The notes: generated from the letters alone by a model not told the origin. 34,409 bases of DNA from Actinomycetes bacterium (GCA_021793175.1 JAJYTH010000032.1:1-34409); one strand, 5' to 3'; shown: positions 1 through 7,960, counted from the stretch's first letter. Program-made: numbers and translations.

Positions 1-40
1 CATCGCACCGGGGCCGCGTACGCCTCGGGAGGTGGCGCGG

Positions 41-637
41 ATGGCCGTCACGAGCGCCGTGATCCCGCCCACCGCGTGCGCACACCGGTTGCTGGGCGAA
101 TGGCGGGTGCGGCGGGGTCGGGCGGTGCTGTTCGACCGCGACGACACTTTGATCGAAGACGTTCCGTACCTGTCCGATCCCGAGAAGGTGCGGCCGATGC
201 CGAAGGCGGCCGAGGCCCTGTCACTGCTGCGGGAAGCGGGCGTGCCCCTCGGTGTGGTGAGCAATCAGTCCGGCATCGCTCGGGGCCACATCACGCCGGA
301 TCAACTACGTGCGGTCACCCGGCGGGTGGACGAGCTGCTCGGCCCCTTCCAGACGTGGCAGTCGTGTCCACACGGTCCCGACGAGAACTGTCCCTGCCGC
401 AAACCCCGTCCCGCCATGGTGTTGCGAGCCGCCGAGGAACTGGGCGTGGATGTCCGGCGCTGCGTCGTCATCGGTGACATCGGGTCCGATGTGGAGGCAG
501 CGCTGACGGCGGGGGCTCGGGCGATCCTCGTACCGACCGCCCGCACCCTGCCCCACGAGATCGAGATGGCCCGCCGGTACGCCACCGTCGCGCCGGACCT
601 TCCGGCGGCGGCGCGAGTCGCGTTGGAGCTGACATGA
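41..637 (+). CDS. gmhB: D-glycero-beta-D-manno-heptose-1,7-bisphosphate 7-phosphatase (HAD-IIIA)
   Basis: This HAD-family phosphatase would remove the 7-phosphate from heptose 1,7-bisphosphate between the kinase and nucleotidyltransferase steps of HldE. Motif I reads FDRDDTL, with the two catalytic Asp near residues 31 and 33. The SNQSG block is motif II. The cysteine/histidine cluster CPHGPDENCPC matches the GmhB zinc loop and is followed by the KP of motif III, and GDIGSD is motif IV. The length of about 198 residues is normal. I chose ATG 41 because GGGAGG at 27-32 lies 8 bases upstream. GTG 32 is also in frame but would overlap that ribosome site. The frame is open to the window edge, so a start further left cannot be excluded. 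The stop overlaps the next start as ATGA. The nearby gmhA and hldE support the assignment over a histidinol phosphatase. Confidence 0.87.
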   Translation: MAVTSAVIPPTACAHRLLGEWRVRRGRAVLFDRDDTLIEDVPYLSDPEKVRPMPKAAEALSLLREAGVPLGVVSNQSGIARGHITPDQLRAVTRRVDELLGPFQTWQSCPHGPDENCPCRKPRPAMVLRAAEELGVDVRRCVVIGDIGSDVEAALTAGARAILVPTARTLPHEIEMARRYATVAPDLPAAARVALELT

Positions 638-1728
638 CGGGCCGGGTCCTCGTCGCACGGCTGGACAACATCGGCGACGTGCTGCTGGCGGGACCGGCGG
701 TACGCGCCGTCGCAGCGCGGGCCGAGCACGTGGTGCTGCTGGCGGGGCCGAGGGGACGGGTCGGTGCGGAACTGCTGCCCGGGGTGGACGAGGTCGTGGA
801 GTGGTGTGCTCCCTGGATCGACCCGGAGCCGCCCGAGGTCACCGATGAGTCCGTCGGCGCACTCGTCGAGCGAGTCCGGAAGCTGCGGCTCGACGCGGCA
901 CTCGTTCTCACCTCGTTCCACCAGTCCCCGCTGCCGCTGGCGTTGGTGCTGCGGCTGGCGGGGGTGCCGTGGATCGGCGCGATCAGCGACGACTATCCCG
1001 GTTCGTTGCTCGACCTTCGGCTTCGGGCCGACGGTGATCCGCCCGAAGCCGAGCGGGCGCTGTCGCTGGCCCGCGCCGCCGGCTTCCCCTTGCCGGACGG
1101 CGACGACGGCGCGCTCGCGGTGCGCCGCCCACTCCCCGACACCCGAGCACTGACCGGACCGGCCCCCTTCGTGGCCGTGCACCCGGCGGCGTCGGTCCCG
1201 GCACGGCAGCCGACCCCGGAACGCACCGCCGCCATCGTGGCCGCACTCGCCGAAGCGGGACACCGCGTGGTGGTCACGGGTGCTCCCGACGAACGGGAAC
1301 TGACCGCCCGGGTCACCGCCGAAGCCACAGGTCCGGCCACGGGTCCGGCGCGCGGTGATGCGGCGGAGATCGTCGACCTCGGTGGGGCCACGTCCCTGCC
1401 CGAGCTCGCCTCCGTGCTGGCCGCCGCCCGCGTGGTGGTCGCCCCCAATACCGGCCCGGCCCATCTCGCCGCGGCCGTAGGCACCCCCGTGGTGTCTTTA
1501 TTCGCGCCCGTGGTGCCCAGTGCCCGTTGGGCGCCCTACGGAGTGCCCAGCGTCGTGCTGGGAGACCAGCACGCGCGGTGTGCGAACACCAGGGCACGTC
1601 ATTGCCCCGTGCCGGGACACCCGTGTCTGGCGATCGACCCGGCGGACGTGGTGGCGGCCGTCGATGCGCTCCTCCCCGGACGCGACGGCGGTCTCGTCGG
1701 CGCGGCGACTACTGGAGGTGTGTCGTGA
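634..1728 (+). CDS. Glycosyltransferase family 9 (heptosyltransferase-like)
   Basis: The 364-residue protein has the GT9/ADP-heptosyltransferase layout. The N-terminal Rossmann half opens with VARLDNIGDVLLAGPAVRA, the family's R-x-x-x-IGD motif. The C-terminal half has the acceptor/donor loop PNTGPAHLAAAVGTPVVSLF around residues 270-290. A Cys-rich stretch follows (CANTRARHCPVPGHPC), similar to the C-terminal region of other GT9 proteins. It would transfer a heptose or related sugar from a nucleotide donor to a cell-envelope glycan or small molecule at the inner face of the membrane. It starts inside the stop of gmhB (ATGA) with GGAG at 625-628, and its stop overlaps the GTG of gmhA, so translation is coupled. 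The acceptor cannot be read from the sequence. Its clustering with the ADP-heptose genes makes heptose the likely donor sugar. Confidence 0.85.
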   Translation: MTGRVLVARLDNIGDVLLAGPAVRAVAARAEHVVLLAGPRGRVGAELLPGVDEVVEWCAPWIDPEPPEVTDESVGALVERVRKLRLDAALVLTSFHQSPLPLALVLRLAGVPWIGAISDDYPGSLLDLRLRADGDPPEAERALSLARAAGFPLPDGDDGALAVRRPLPDTRALTGPAPFVAVHPAASVPARQPTPERTAAIVAALAEAGHRVVVTGAPDERELTARVTAEATGPATGPARGDAAEIVDLGGATSLPELASVLAAARVVVAPNTGPAHLAAAVGTPVVSLFAPVVPSARWAPYGVPSVVLGDQHARCANTRARHCPVPGHPCLAIDPADVVAAVDALLPGRDGGLVGAATTGGVS

Positions 1729-2288
1729 TCGAAGAGCATTTCCGAGCACTGAGCGATGCACTGCATCGAATGCGTGCCACGGCGCCGACGATCGAGTCGT
1801 GGGCCGATCACCTCGCCGGCGTGCTCACCGGCGGCGGGCGTCTACTGGCGTGCGGGAACGGCGGAAGCGCGGCCGAGGCGCAACACCTCACCGGCGAACT
1901 GGTGGGCAAGTTCTACCACGATCGGCAACCGTTGTCGGCCATCGCCCTGCACGCCGACACCTCGGCGGCCACGGCGATCGTCAACGACTACGGCGAGCAC
2001 GAACTGTACGCCCGGCAGGTGCGGGCACACGGCCGTCCCGGTGACGTCCTCGTGGCACTGTCCACGAGCGGACGTAGCCAGAACGTGGTAACCGCCGCGA
2101 AGATGGCCCACGAGCTGGGCATGGTGACGTGGGCGTTGACCGGGCCCGACCCGAATCCACTGACGGCGCTGTGTACCGACGCCATCGCCGTGGACGCCGA
2201 CAACGTGGCCACGGTGCAGGAGATCCACCTCGTCGTCGTGCACGCGCTGTGCGCACAGCTGGACCGGAGGCTGGGAGTGGTCGCGTGA
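1725..2288 (+). CDS. gmhA: Sedoheptulose-7-phosphate isomerase (SIS domain)
   Basis: GmhA converts sedoheptulose 7-phosphate to D-glycero-D-manno-heptose 7-phosphate, the first step to ADP-heptose. The 187-residue protein is one SIS domain, with phosphate-binding GNGGSA at 44-49 and STSG at 113-116. Known GmhA active-site positions appear conserved: H54 and E58 in AQHLTGEL, and Q165 and H173 in the QEIHLVVVH helix, with the family's 8-residue spacing. The start is GTG 1725, overlapping the previous stop and preceded by GGAGG at 1714-1718. A longer open frame to 1527 runs through the upstream gene and was not used. The stop overlaps the next start (GTGA). The alternative, DiaA, shares the fold but is not expected between heptose genes. 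Confidence 0.92.
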   Translation: MIEEHFRALSDALHRMRATAPTIESWADHLAGVLTGGGRLLACGNGGSAAEAQHLTGELVGKFYHDRQPLSAIALHADTSAATAIVNDYGEHELYARQVRAHGRPGDVLVALSTSGRSQNVVTAAKMAHELGMVTWALTGPDPNPLTALCTDAIAVDADNVATVQEIHLVVVHALCAQLDRRLGVVA

Positions 2289-3670
2289 AGCCGCTCGTGG
2301 TGATCGGTGATGCGTTGCTCGACGTGGACATCGAGGGCAGCGCCACGCGACTGTGTCCGGAAGCGCCCGTGCCCGTGGTGGACGTCGAGGGCGAGTGGGT
2401 GCGTCCCGGTGGGGCGGGACTCGCGGCAACGTTGCTCGCCACCCGCACCACCCCGGAAGTGGTGTTCGTGACGGCGTTGGGTACCGATGCCACCGGGCAC
2501 CGGCTCGCGTCGCTGCTAGCCCGCGACGTCGAAGTGCTGCGGTTGCCGTTGGACGGTGAGACGGTCCGCAAGACCCGAGTGCGGGCCTCGGGACAGTCCG
2601 TCACCCGGCTGGACACCGGATACGGCCGCGCAGCCGAGGACCCTCTGCCCGCGCGGGTACGACGCGTGCTCGACGACGCGGCGGCGGTGCTGGTGTCCGA
2701 CTACGGTCGCGGCGTGGCCGCGCATCCCGAGCTGCGACGGCTGTTGACGGAGATCGCCGGGAACACGCCGGTGGTGTGGGATCCGCATCCCCTCGGGCCC
2801 GCTCCGGTCCCGGGGGTGACCGTGGCGACACCGAACGAACGCGAGGCGCTGGCCGCGTCCGGTGGGTGTGTCAACGCCGCGAAGGCCGCCGAATTCGTGC
2901 GGCGCGACTGGCACTGCCACGCCACGGCGGTGACCTTGGGAGCGAAAGGCGCCGTGTTGGCCGGCCCCGACTCGGCCGCGCCCGTCACGGTGCCGGTGCC
3001 GGACGGCGCGGCCCTCACTGCCCAGAGGCTCGACACCTGTGGCGCGGGTGACCGGTTCGCCAGTGCCGCCGTCGCCGCGTTGGCCGACGGCGCCGACATC
3101 ACCGACGCCGTCGTCTCGGCGGTGGACACGGCTTCCCGGTTCGTCGCCGCGGGCGGCGCCTCGGCTCTGTCCGTGCAAGACACCGCGCACCGGAACGAGC
3201 CCGACGCCACCGGCGTCTCCGGGCACTCGGCGTTCGACCTCGCCGAACGCGTACGCAGACGTGGCGAGCGGCTCGTCGCCACGGGCGGTTGTTTCGACCT
3301 GCTGCATGCCGGGCACGTGAGCCTGCTGCGGCAGGCGAGGGCACTCGGCGACGCGCTCGTGGTGTGTGTCAACTCCGACGATTCCGTGCGGCGGCTCAAA
3401 GGGCCCGGACGTCCGGTCGTCACCGCCACCGACCGGGCCCGACTGCTGGCCGAACTGTCCTGTGTAGACGCAGTGGTGGTGTTCGAGGAGTCGGCGCCGT
3501 CCGCTGTTCTGGAACGGCTGCGGCCCGACGTGTGGGTCAAGGGAGGCGACTACGCGGGCGGGGAACTTCCTGAGGCCGAGGTGGTGCGCCGCCACGGCGG
3601 CGAGGTGGTGCTGGTACCGACCGTGGACGGCTACTCCACCACCCGGCTGTTGCAGGAGGCGAACCGCTGA
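2285..3670 (+). CDS. hldE: Bifunctional heptose 7-phosphate kinase / heptose 1-phosphate nucleotidyltransferase
   Basis: The 461-residue protein joins two domains as in HldE/RfaE. Residues 1-300 form a PfkB-type sugar kinase with PGGAG at 41-45 and the anion-hole/catalytic motif GAGD at 253-256 (D256 the expected base). Residues 325-461 form a nucleotidyltransferase of the glycerol-3-phosphate cytidylyltransferase fold with HAGH at 341-344, VKGGDY near 418-423 and the closing YSTT at 450-453. The protein should phosphorylate heptose 7-phosphate at C1 and, after GmhB acts, form the nucleotide-heptose. The start is GTG 2285, overlapping the gmhA stop. A longer frame from 2129 would run through gmhA. 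The nucleotide (ADP by analogy with E. coli HldE) is inferred. GDP-heptose routes normally use a separate HddC of a different family, which is not seen here. Confidence 0.9.
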   Translation: MKPLVVIGDALLDVDIEGSATRLCPEAPVPVVDVEGEWVRPGGAGLAATLLATRTTPEVVFVTALGTDATGHRLASLLARDVEVLRLPLDGETVRKTRVRASGQSVTRLDTGYGRAAEDPLPARVRRVLDDAAAVLVSDYGRGVAAHPELRRLLTEIAGNTPVVWDPHPLGPAPVPGVTVATPNEREALAASGGCVNAAKAAEFVRRDWHCHATAVTLGAKGAVLAGPDSAAPVTVPVPDGAALTAQRLDTCGAGDRFASAAVAALADGADITDAVVSAVDTASRFVAAGGASALSVQDTAHRNEPDATGVSGHSAFDLAERVRRRGERLVATGGCFDLLHAGHVSLLRQARALGDALVVCVNSDDSVRRLKGPGRPVVTATDRARLLAELSCVDAVVVFEESAPSAVLERLRPDVWVKGGDYAGGELPEAEVVRRHGGEVVLVPTVDGYSTTRLLQEANR

Positions 3671-3737
3671 CCGAGGACGACGGTCGCGGGAAAAGGGAAA
3701 ACGGTGAACGACCGGGAACCGGGAACAAGGAGGCACG

Positions 3738-4424
3738 ATGAAAGTTCTGATCAGCGGCGGGTCGTCGGGGCTCGGCGCCGCGACGGTCCGGGAGGTCCTC
3801 GACGCGGGCGGCACACCGCTCGTACTCGACAGGGAGCCTCCCGCGGTCGAGATGGACTCCCGGGTGGACTACGTGTGCGCCGACCTCGCCGACACCCCCG
3901 CCACCGAGAGCGCCGTGCGTGAACTGGCCGAACGCGCGGGTGGACTCGACGCCGTGTTCACTGCCGCGGGCATCGACACCCCGGGCCGCCTGGACACGAT
4001 CTCCACCAAGGAGTGGGAACGCATCGTGCAGGTCAACCTGCTGGGCACCGCCGCCGTCGTGCGAGCCGCCCTGCCCTACCTCGAACAGTCGCGCGGCACC
4101 GTGGTGACGTGTTCTTCCACGCTGGGGCTGCGCTCGGTGTCCGACGCCACCGCGTACTGCGCGTCCAAGGCCGGTGTCGTCGGTTTCACCCGCGCGCTCG
4201 CCGCCGAGACCGCGGGCCGGATCGGTGTCACGTTGCTGGTACCCGGTGGCATGGACACCGCGTTCTTCGACGACAGGGACGACCAGTACAAACCTCCGCC
4301 GGACGCGAAACTCAACCGGCCCGAGAACGTGGCCAAGGCCGTCCTCCACGCCCTGCGGCAACCGGTGGGTTGCGAGGTCAGGGAGATGGTGGTCTGCCAC
4401 TCCGAAGAGGGGTCATGGCCGTAA
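3738..4424 (+). CDS. Short-chain dehydrogenase/reductase (classical SDR)
   Basis: The 228-residue classical SDR has the nucleotide-binding GGSSGLG at 7-13, the AAG variant of NAG near 77-79, N100, the catalytic Ser near 126-127, Y140 and K144 (YCASK). Substrate cannot be told from sequence. It lies in the middle of the heptose operon, 67 bases after hldE and behind a strong AAGGAGG at 3726-3732. It overlaps the next gene by 10 bases. The canonical ADP-heptose 6-epimerase HldD is a longer, extended SDR and none is visible in this window. This protein could modify the heptose at the nucleotide stage (oxidation, reduction or epimerisation), but that is inference. It is shorter than typical sugar-nucleotide epimerases and lacks their C-terminal substrate domain. 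Confidence 0.8.
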   Translation: MKVLISGGSSGLGAATVREVLDAGGTPLVLDREPPAVEMDSRVDYVCADLADTPATESAVRELAERAGGLDAVFTAAGIDTPGRLDTISTKEWERIVQVNLLGTAAVVRAALPYLEQSRGTVVTCSSTLGLRSVSDATAYCASKAGVVGFTRALAAETAGRIGVTLLVPGGMDTAFFDDRDDQYKPPPDAKLNRPENVAKAVLHALRQPVGCEVREMVVCHSEEGSWP

Positions 4425-5488
4425 CACTCGTGTTGCGCGCGCTCGGGCTCGGCGACCTGCTGACCTCCGTGCCCGCGCTCCGCGCCCTGCGCAGGGCGCG
4501 GCCGGACGACGAGATCGTGCTGGCCGCGCCCGCGCCGCTGGCTCCTCTGGTGGGGTTGCTCGACGCCGTGGATGTCCTGCTTCCCACTCCGAGACTGGGC
4601 GCGTTGCGGCGCAGCGCCGCCGACGGTGCGCTGCCCCGTCCCGATCTCGCCGTGAACCTCCACGGCAGGGGTCCGCAGAGCATCGCCGACCTGCTGGACA
4701 CGGACCCTGGAAGGCTCATCACCCACCGGCATCCGGACCGTCCTCGGCTCGACGGCCCCGCTTGGAGGGACGACCTGCACGAGGTAGCGCGGTGGGGTGC
4801 GTTGTTGGCCTACCACGGCATCCCCGTCGACCCGGGAGAGCTGTGGGTCTCTCCCCCACCCGAGCCGAGCCCCGCGCCGGGAGCGGTGGTGATCCACCCC
4901 GGAGCGGCCTTCCCGGCCCGGCGTTGGCCGCCGGAACGGTTCGCCGCCGTCGCCCGAGCCCTCGCCGACGACGTCAGTGCTGCGGTGGGCCCGGCCCCTC
5001 CCGTCATCGTCACCGGCAGCGAGGCGGAACGCCCGCTGGCCGTCGACGTCGCCGAAAGGGCGGGACTCGGCCACGAGGCCGTGTTCGTGGGCCAGGACCT
5101 CGCGGGCCTGGCGACACTCGTGGCCGGTGCCTCACTGGTCGTCTGCGGAGACACGGGCGTCGGCCACCTCGCCACCGCTTTCGGGACCCCGTCGGTCCTG
5201 CTGTTCGGACCGACCTCACCGGACTGGTGGGGACCGCCCGCCGAACGGCCGCAGCACGTGGTGCTGTGGGCGGGCACGGTCGGCGATCCACACGCGCAGA
5301 CCCCGGACCCGGGACTGCTGCGGCTCACCGTGCCTGCCGTGACCGAGGCGGCACGGACGCTGCTCGTCGGAGGTGTTCCATGTCGGACCAGTCGGACCAG
5401 CACCACGGACTCCCCGCCCGGCCGGGGGAACCCGCACGAGCGGACAGGCTCACGGTCGGTGTCGTCGGTATGGGTTACGTCGGACTGA
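4415..5488 (+). CDS. Second glycosyltransferase family 9 protein
   Basis: The protein has the GT9 two-domain layout. The N-terminus reads LRALGLGDLLTSVPALRAL, where GLGD replaces the usual IGD. The donor-site loop VVCGDTGVGHLATAFGTPSVLLFGPTSP lies in the second half. Residues 1-322 cover the whole family. The last 35 or so residues are an unstructured Ser/Thr/Arg-rich tail that lies entirely inside the start of the UDP-glucose dehydrogenase gene. ATG 4415 was chosen because the homology starts there and because it overlaps the SDR stop by 10 bases. The open frame extends upstream to 4013 inside the SDR gene without homology. It probably adds a second sugar to the same glycan as the first GT9. 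Donor and acceptor are unknown. Confidence 0.82.
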   Translation: MAVTLVLRALGLGDLLTSVPALRALRRARPDDEIVLAAPAPLAPLVGLLDAVDVLLPTPRLGALRRSAADGALPRPDLAVNLHGRGPQSIADLLDTDPGRLITHRHPDRPRLDGPAWRDDLHEVARWGALLAYHGIPVDPGELWVSPPPEPSPAPGAVVIHPGAAFPARRWPPERFAAVARALADDVSAAVGPAPPVIVTGSEAERPLAVDVAERAGLGHEAVFVGQDLAGLATLVAGASLVVCGDTGVGHLATAFGTPSVLLFGPTSPDWWGPPAERPQHVVLWAGTVGDPHAQTPDPGLLRLTVPAVTEAARTLLVGGVPCRTSRTSTTDSPPGRGNPHERTGSRSVSSVWVTSD

Positions 5489-6720
5489 CCAGCGCCGCTT
5501 GTCTGGCCCACCTGGGCCACCGAGTGACGGGCGTGGACATTGACGCCGACAAAGTGGCTCTGCTCAGTCGCGGCAAGGTGCCCATCGCCGAACCCGACCT
5601 CGACGAGCTGGTGACCGAACGCCTCGCCGACGGCTGCCTGGCGTTCACCACCGACCTCTCCGAACTGGCCTCGGCCGAGCTCGTCCTACTCTGCGTGCCG
5701 ACGCCGGTGGCTTTCGACGGTACGGCCGACCTACGGGCTTTCGACGCCGCCGTCGAGACATTGTCCGATGTGCTCCGGCACGATTGCGTCGTGGTGATCA
5801 AATCGACCGTCCCGGTCGGGACCACGGAGCGCACGGCCCACACGCTGGGCCGGGCCGCGGTCAGTAACCCCGAGTTCCTCAGAGAGGGCCATGCCGCCTA
5901 CGACTTCCTGCATCCCGACCGCATCGTGATCGGCGCGACCGAGGACGAGGCCGCCGACCGGGTGGCCGCGCTCTACGACGAGATCTCCGCGCCCGTGCTG
6001 CGTACCGATCCGGCCAGCTCGGAACTGGGGAAGTACGCCAGTAACGCCTTCCTCGCGCTGAAGGTGTCCTACGTGAACGTGCTGGCCGAACTCTGTGAAC
6101 GACTGGGTGCCGACATCGTCGACGTCGCCGAGTCCATGCGCCTGGACCCGCGTATCGGGTCGGCGTTCCTCTCTCCCGGCCCCGGTTGGGGAGGTTCCTG
6201 CCTGCCGAAGGACACTCGCGCGCTGCTGCGCACGGCCGGGCAGGCCGGGGTGGACTTCGCCGTCCTGGCCGGTGCGATGGCGGCCAACCGTCGGCAACAC
6301 GAGCGAGTGGTGGAGAAAGTGCGGGAAGCGGTCACGGGCTCCCCCAACGGCTCGCTCCACGGCCTGCGGCTGGGCCTGCTCGGGCTGGCTTTCAAGGCGG
6401 GCACGGACGACGTGCGGGAGTCTCCGGCGCTGGCCGTCGCCACGCTGCTGGCCGAGGCGGGTGCCGTATTGACCGGTTACGACCCGGGTGTGAACCGGAC
6501 GACGGACATGAGGCCGGTGCACGTGGTGGACGATCCGACGCTCGTCGCGAAGGACGCCGCCGGTCTCGTGCTGCTGACGGAATGGCCGGAGTTCCGGACA
6601 CTCGACTGGGCTCAGTTGGCGGAGCTGACCGAGCACCCCACGATCGTGGACACCCGGAACCTGCTCGACACCGAGACCGTGACGCGGGCGGGCTTCGCAT
6701 ACCACCGCCTGGGCCGGTGA
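5380..6720 (+). CDS. ugd: UDP-glucose 6-dehydrogenase
   Basis: The enzyme oxidises UDP-glucose to UDP-glucuronate with two NAD+. The 446-residue protein has the N-terminal NAD-binding motif GVVGMGYVG at 27-35, SNPEFLREG near 162-170, K218 and N222 in LGKYASNAF, and the catalytic cysteine C274 in WGGSCLPKD. The C-terminal UDP-binding domain starts around residue 320. ATG 5380, with GGAGG at 5369-5373, is the only ATG or GTG before the Rossmann motif. The gene therefore overlaps the previous reading frame by 109 bases. The N-terminal 22 residues are polar and not part of the fold. It supplies a uronic acid donor, or a UDP-xylose precursor, for the glycan built by this operon. A GDP-mannose dehydrogenase relative is less likely but cannot be excluded. 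Confidence 0.88.
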   Translation: MSDQSDQHHGLPARPGEPARADRLTVGVVGMGYVGLTSAACLAHLGHRVTGVDIDADKVALLSRGKVPIAEPDLDELVTERLADGCLAFTTDLSELASAELVLLCVPTPVAFDGTADLRAFDAAVETLSDVLRHDCVVVIKSTVPVGTTERTAHTLGRAAVSNPEFLREGHAAYDFLHPDRIVIGATEDEAADRVAALYDEISAPVLRTDPASSELGKYASNAFLALKVSYVNVLAELCERLGADIVDVAESMRLDPRIGSAFLSPGPGWGGSCLPKDTRALLRTAGQAGVDFAVLAGAMAANRRQHERVVEKVREAVTGSPNGSLHGLRLGLLGLAFKAGTDDVRESPALAVATLLAEAGAVLTGYDPGVNRTTDMRPVHVVDDPTLVAKDAAGLVLLTEWPEFRTLDWAQLAELTEHPTIVDTRNLLDTETVTRAGFAYHRLGR

Positions 6721-6740
6721 GAACGCGACCCAGGCGGTGG
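6702..6740 (+). terminator. Hairpin overlapping the ugd stop
   Basis: A perfect 12-base inverted repeat, CCACCGCCTGGG at 6702-6713 and CCCAGGCGGTGG at 6729-6740, surrounds a 15-base loop that contains the ugd stop codon. No T-run follows, as is usual in high-GC actinomycetes. It probably ends the heptose operon. Because the left arm is coding, the last six codons of ugd are constrained by it. Confidence 0.7.
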
Positions 6741-6937
6741 AACCGAACGATATTCACGAATAATAATCGCGGGAAAACGAATAATATTCACACCGCGTTG
6801 CACTACACCGAGATCTTCACGGCGGGAACCCTCGACGAACTCTTTCGCGCGAATCCACCGACCTACCTCAGCCAGACAATCTAGACACTGACTATTTCAA
6901 CACCAAGCCAACGAAAACAACAGAAGAATTCACCCGA
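6741..6937. other. AT-rich intergenic spacer without a recognisable gene
   Basis: This spacer of about 200 bases is clearly richer in A and T than its surroundings. It contains two short direct repeats: CGAATAATA occurs twice around 6757-6790, and ATATTCAC occurs twice around 6749-6792. A + strand frame from the middle of the spacer to the stop at 6882-6884 encodes a peptide resembling normal protein (TEIFTAGTLDELFRANPP) but has no start codon of its own. It may be a gene remnant. No terminator was seen for the CBS gene that ends at 6938 from the right. Confidence 0.4.
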
Positions 6938-7354
6938 TCAGTCACGGGAGATGTTCTCAACCGTGTTCCCCACATCGGCATCCGACAGTTCCCGAGCAGC
7001 GTCGGCCTGAGCCACGATACCGACCAATTCTTCCTCCTGAACCACGGGAAGACGCCGCAGCCGATGCCGGGACATCTTCTCCAACGCCACGGAGACGTCC
7101 TCGTCCGGCCCCACCGAAACGACGTCGTCCTGGGCCAGCTCACCGGCGTGTATGGCCACCGGATCCTTGCCCTCGGCCAGCACTTTCACCACGATGTCGC
7201 GGTCGGTGAGCACACCCTTAAGCTTGTGGTCCTCCCCCTCGATAGGGAGGGAGCCGACTCCCTCGGAAGCCATTCTGCGAGCCGCCCGCGACACCGTCTC
7301 GCTGGTCTCGACGATGGCCGGATCACTGGTCATGATGTCCCGAACTCGTGTCAC
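6938..7354 (-). CDS. CBS-domain pair protein
   Basis: The 138-residue protein consists of two CBS motifs and little else. The first runs from VRDIMTSDPAIV to LTDRDIVVK and the second from QDDVVSVGPDEDVS to IVAQADAA. Stand-alone CBS pairs bind adenine nucleotides (AMP, ATP, NAD, S-adenosylmethionine) and act as energy or stress sensors. In mycobacteria and streptomycetes they are often hypoxia or stress induced. Two starts are possible: GTG 7354, 9 bases after AAGGAG, and TTG 7357, 6 bases after it. I chose GTG as the commoner codon. It is transcribed away from the STAS gene and shares a 171-base upstream region with it. No effector domain is present, so its partner is unknown. Confidence 0.85.
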   Translation of the reverse strand: MTRVRDIMTSDPAIVETSETVSRAARRMASEGVGSLPIEGEDHKLKGVLTDRDIVVKVLAEGKDPVAIHAGELAQDDVVSVGPDEDVSVALEKMSRHRLRRLPVVQEEELVGIVAQADAARELSDADVGNTVENISRD

Positions 7355-7525
7355 CAAAGCTCACTCCTTGCGTTGCGAGAATCCTTCCTTCAGGGAATCC
7401 CCGCGTTTTTTGGCCTTTGCACATTGCGCCGTCCGGGCTAGTCTTTGGGCAGTCGGGCGGTTGAGTAGGCAACGGCCGGACTTAGTTTCGACCAATCGGT
7501 TGATGTGGACACCGCTGGAGGTGCC
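7355..7525. promoter_or_regulatory. Divergent promoter region of the CBS and STAS genes
   Basis: Both flanking genes are transcribed outward, so this 171-base spacer must hold both promoters. The CBS side carries the AAGGAG ribosome site at about 7363-7368. A GAATCC direct repeat (two copies between 7380 and 7400) and a T-run at about 7407-7412 are visible. I could not pick convincing -10/-35 boxes. Confidence 0.4.
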
Positions 7526-7960
7526 GTGTCCGAACTAGCAATACCCAATTCACTATTGGGCCTAACCACCGAGTGTTATGGAGAAGCAGGTGTTGTTGTC
7601 ACAGTGAGCGGCGAGATCGACCTCAGCACGAGGGACGAACTCGCCGAACACCTGAACACGGCGCTGGACGCCGTGTCGCCGACCCAGCCCCTCATCGTGG
7701 ACCTCAGCGAGGTCACGTTCCTGGGGTCGGCAGGACTGGCTTTACTGCTGGACACACAGGACGTCGCCGTGCGGAGGGGAGTTCTCCTCCGGGTGGTCGC
7801 CACTCAGCGTGCGGTCCGGAGACCGGTCGAGGCCGTGGGCCTGGCCGACGCGTTGCCGTTGCACGCGACGGTCGAAGAGGCCATAGCCGACGTTCCCGTG
7901 CCTCGAAGCGGGAACGAACTGGTCGGACTGCCGCTTCAGGTGGACTCGGCGATTCTCTGA
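7526..7960 (+). CDS. STAS-domain protein, anti-sigma factor antagonist
   Basis: The 144-residue single STAS domain resembles SpoIIAA/RsbV/BldG. The strand-helix core VTVSGEIDLSTRDELAEHL is followed by the phosphorylation loop VTFLGSAGLALL, where S68 is the expected target of an anti-sigma kinase. It would bind and neutralise an RsbW-type kinase, freeing a stress or developmental sigma factor. No kinase or sigma gene lies next to it, so it acts on a partner encoded elsewhere. GTG 7526 was chosen because GGAGG at 7517-7521 lies upstream, though with a short 4-base spacing. GTG 7505 would add 7 residues. Residues beyond about 115 form a polar C-terminal extension of unknown role. The gene is followed closely by a strong hairpin, so it is monocistronic. 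Confidence 0.83.
   Translation: MSELAIPNSLLGLTTECYGEAGVVVTVSGEIDLSTRDELAEHLNTALDAVSPTQPLIVDLSEVTFLGSAGLALLLDTQDVAVRRGVLLRVVATQRAVRRPVEAVGLADALPLHATVEEAIADVPVPRSGNELVGLPLQVDSAIL

Noticed and set aside
1-62. Possible C-terminus of an upstream gene ending at TGA 60-62 in the third + frame
   Set aside because: Only 20 codons are visible, with no recognisable motif, so it cannot be told from chance.
6186-6884. A 232-codon + strand frame overlapping the end of ugd
   Set aside because: Most of it is an out-of-frame shadow of ugd. Only the last 30 or so codons lie in the spacer and they have no start.
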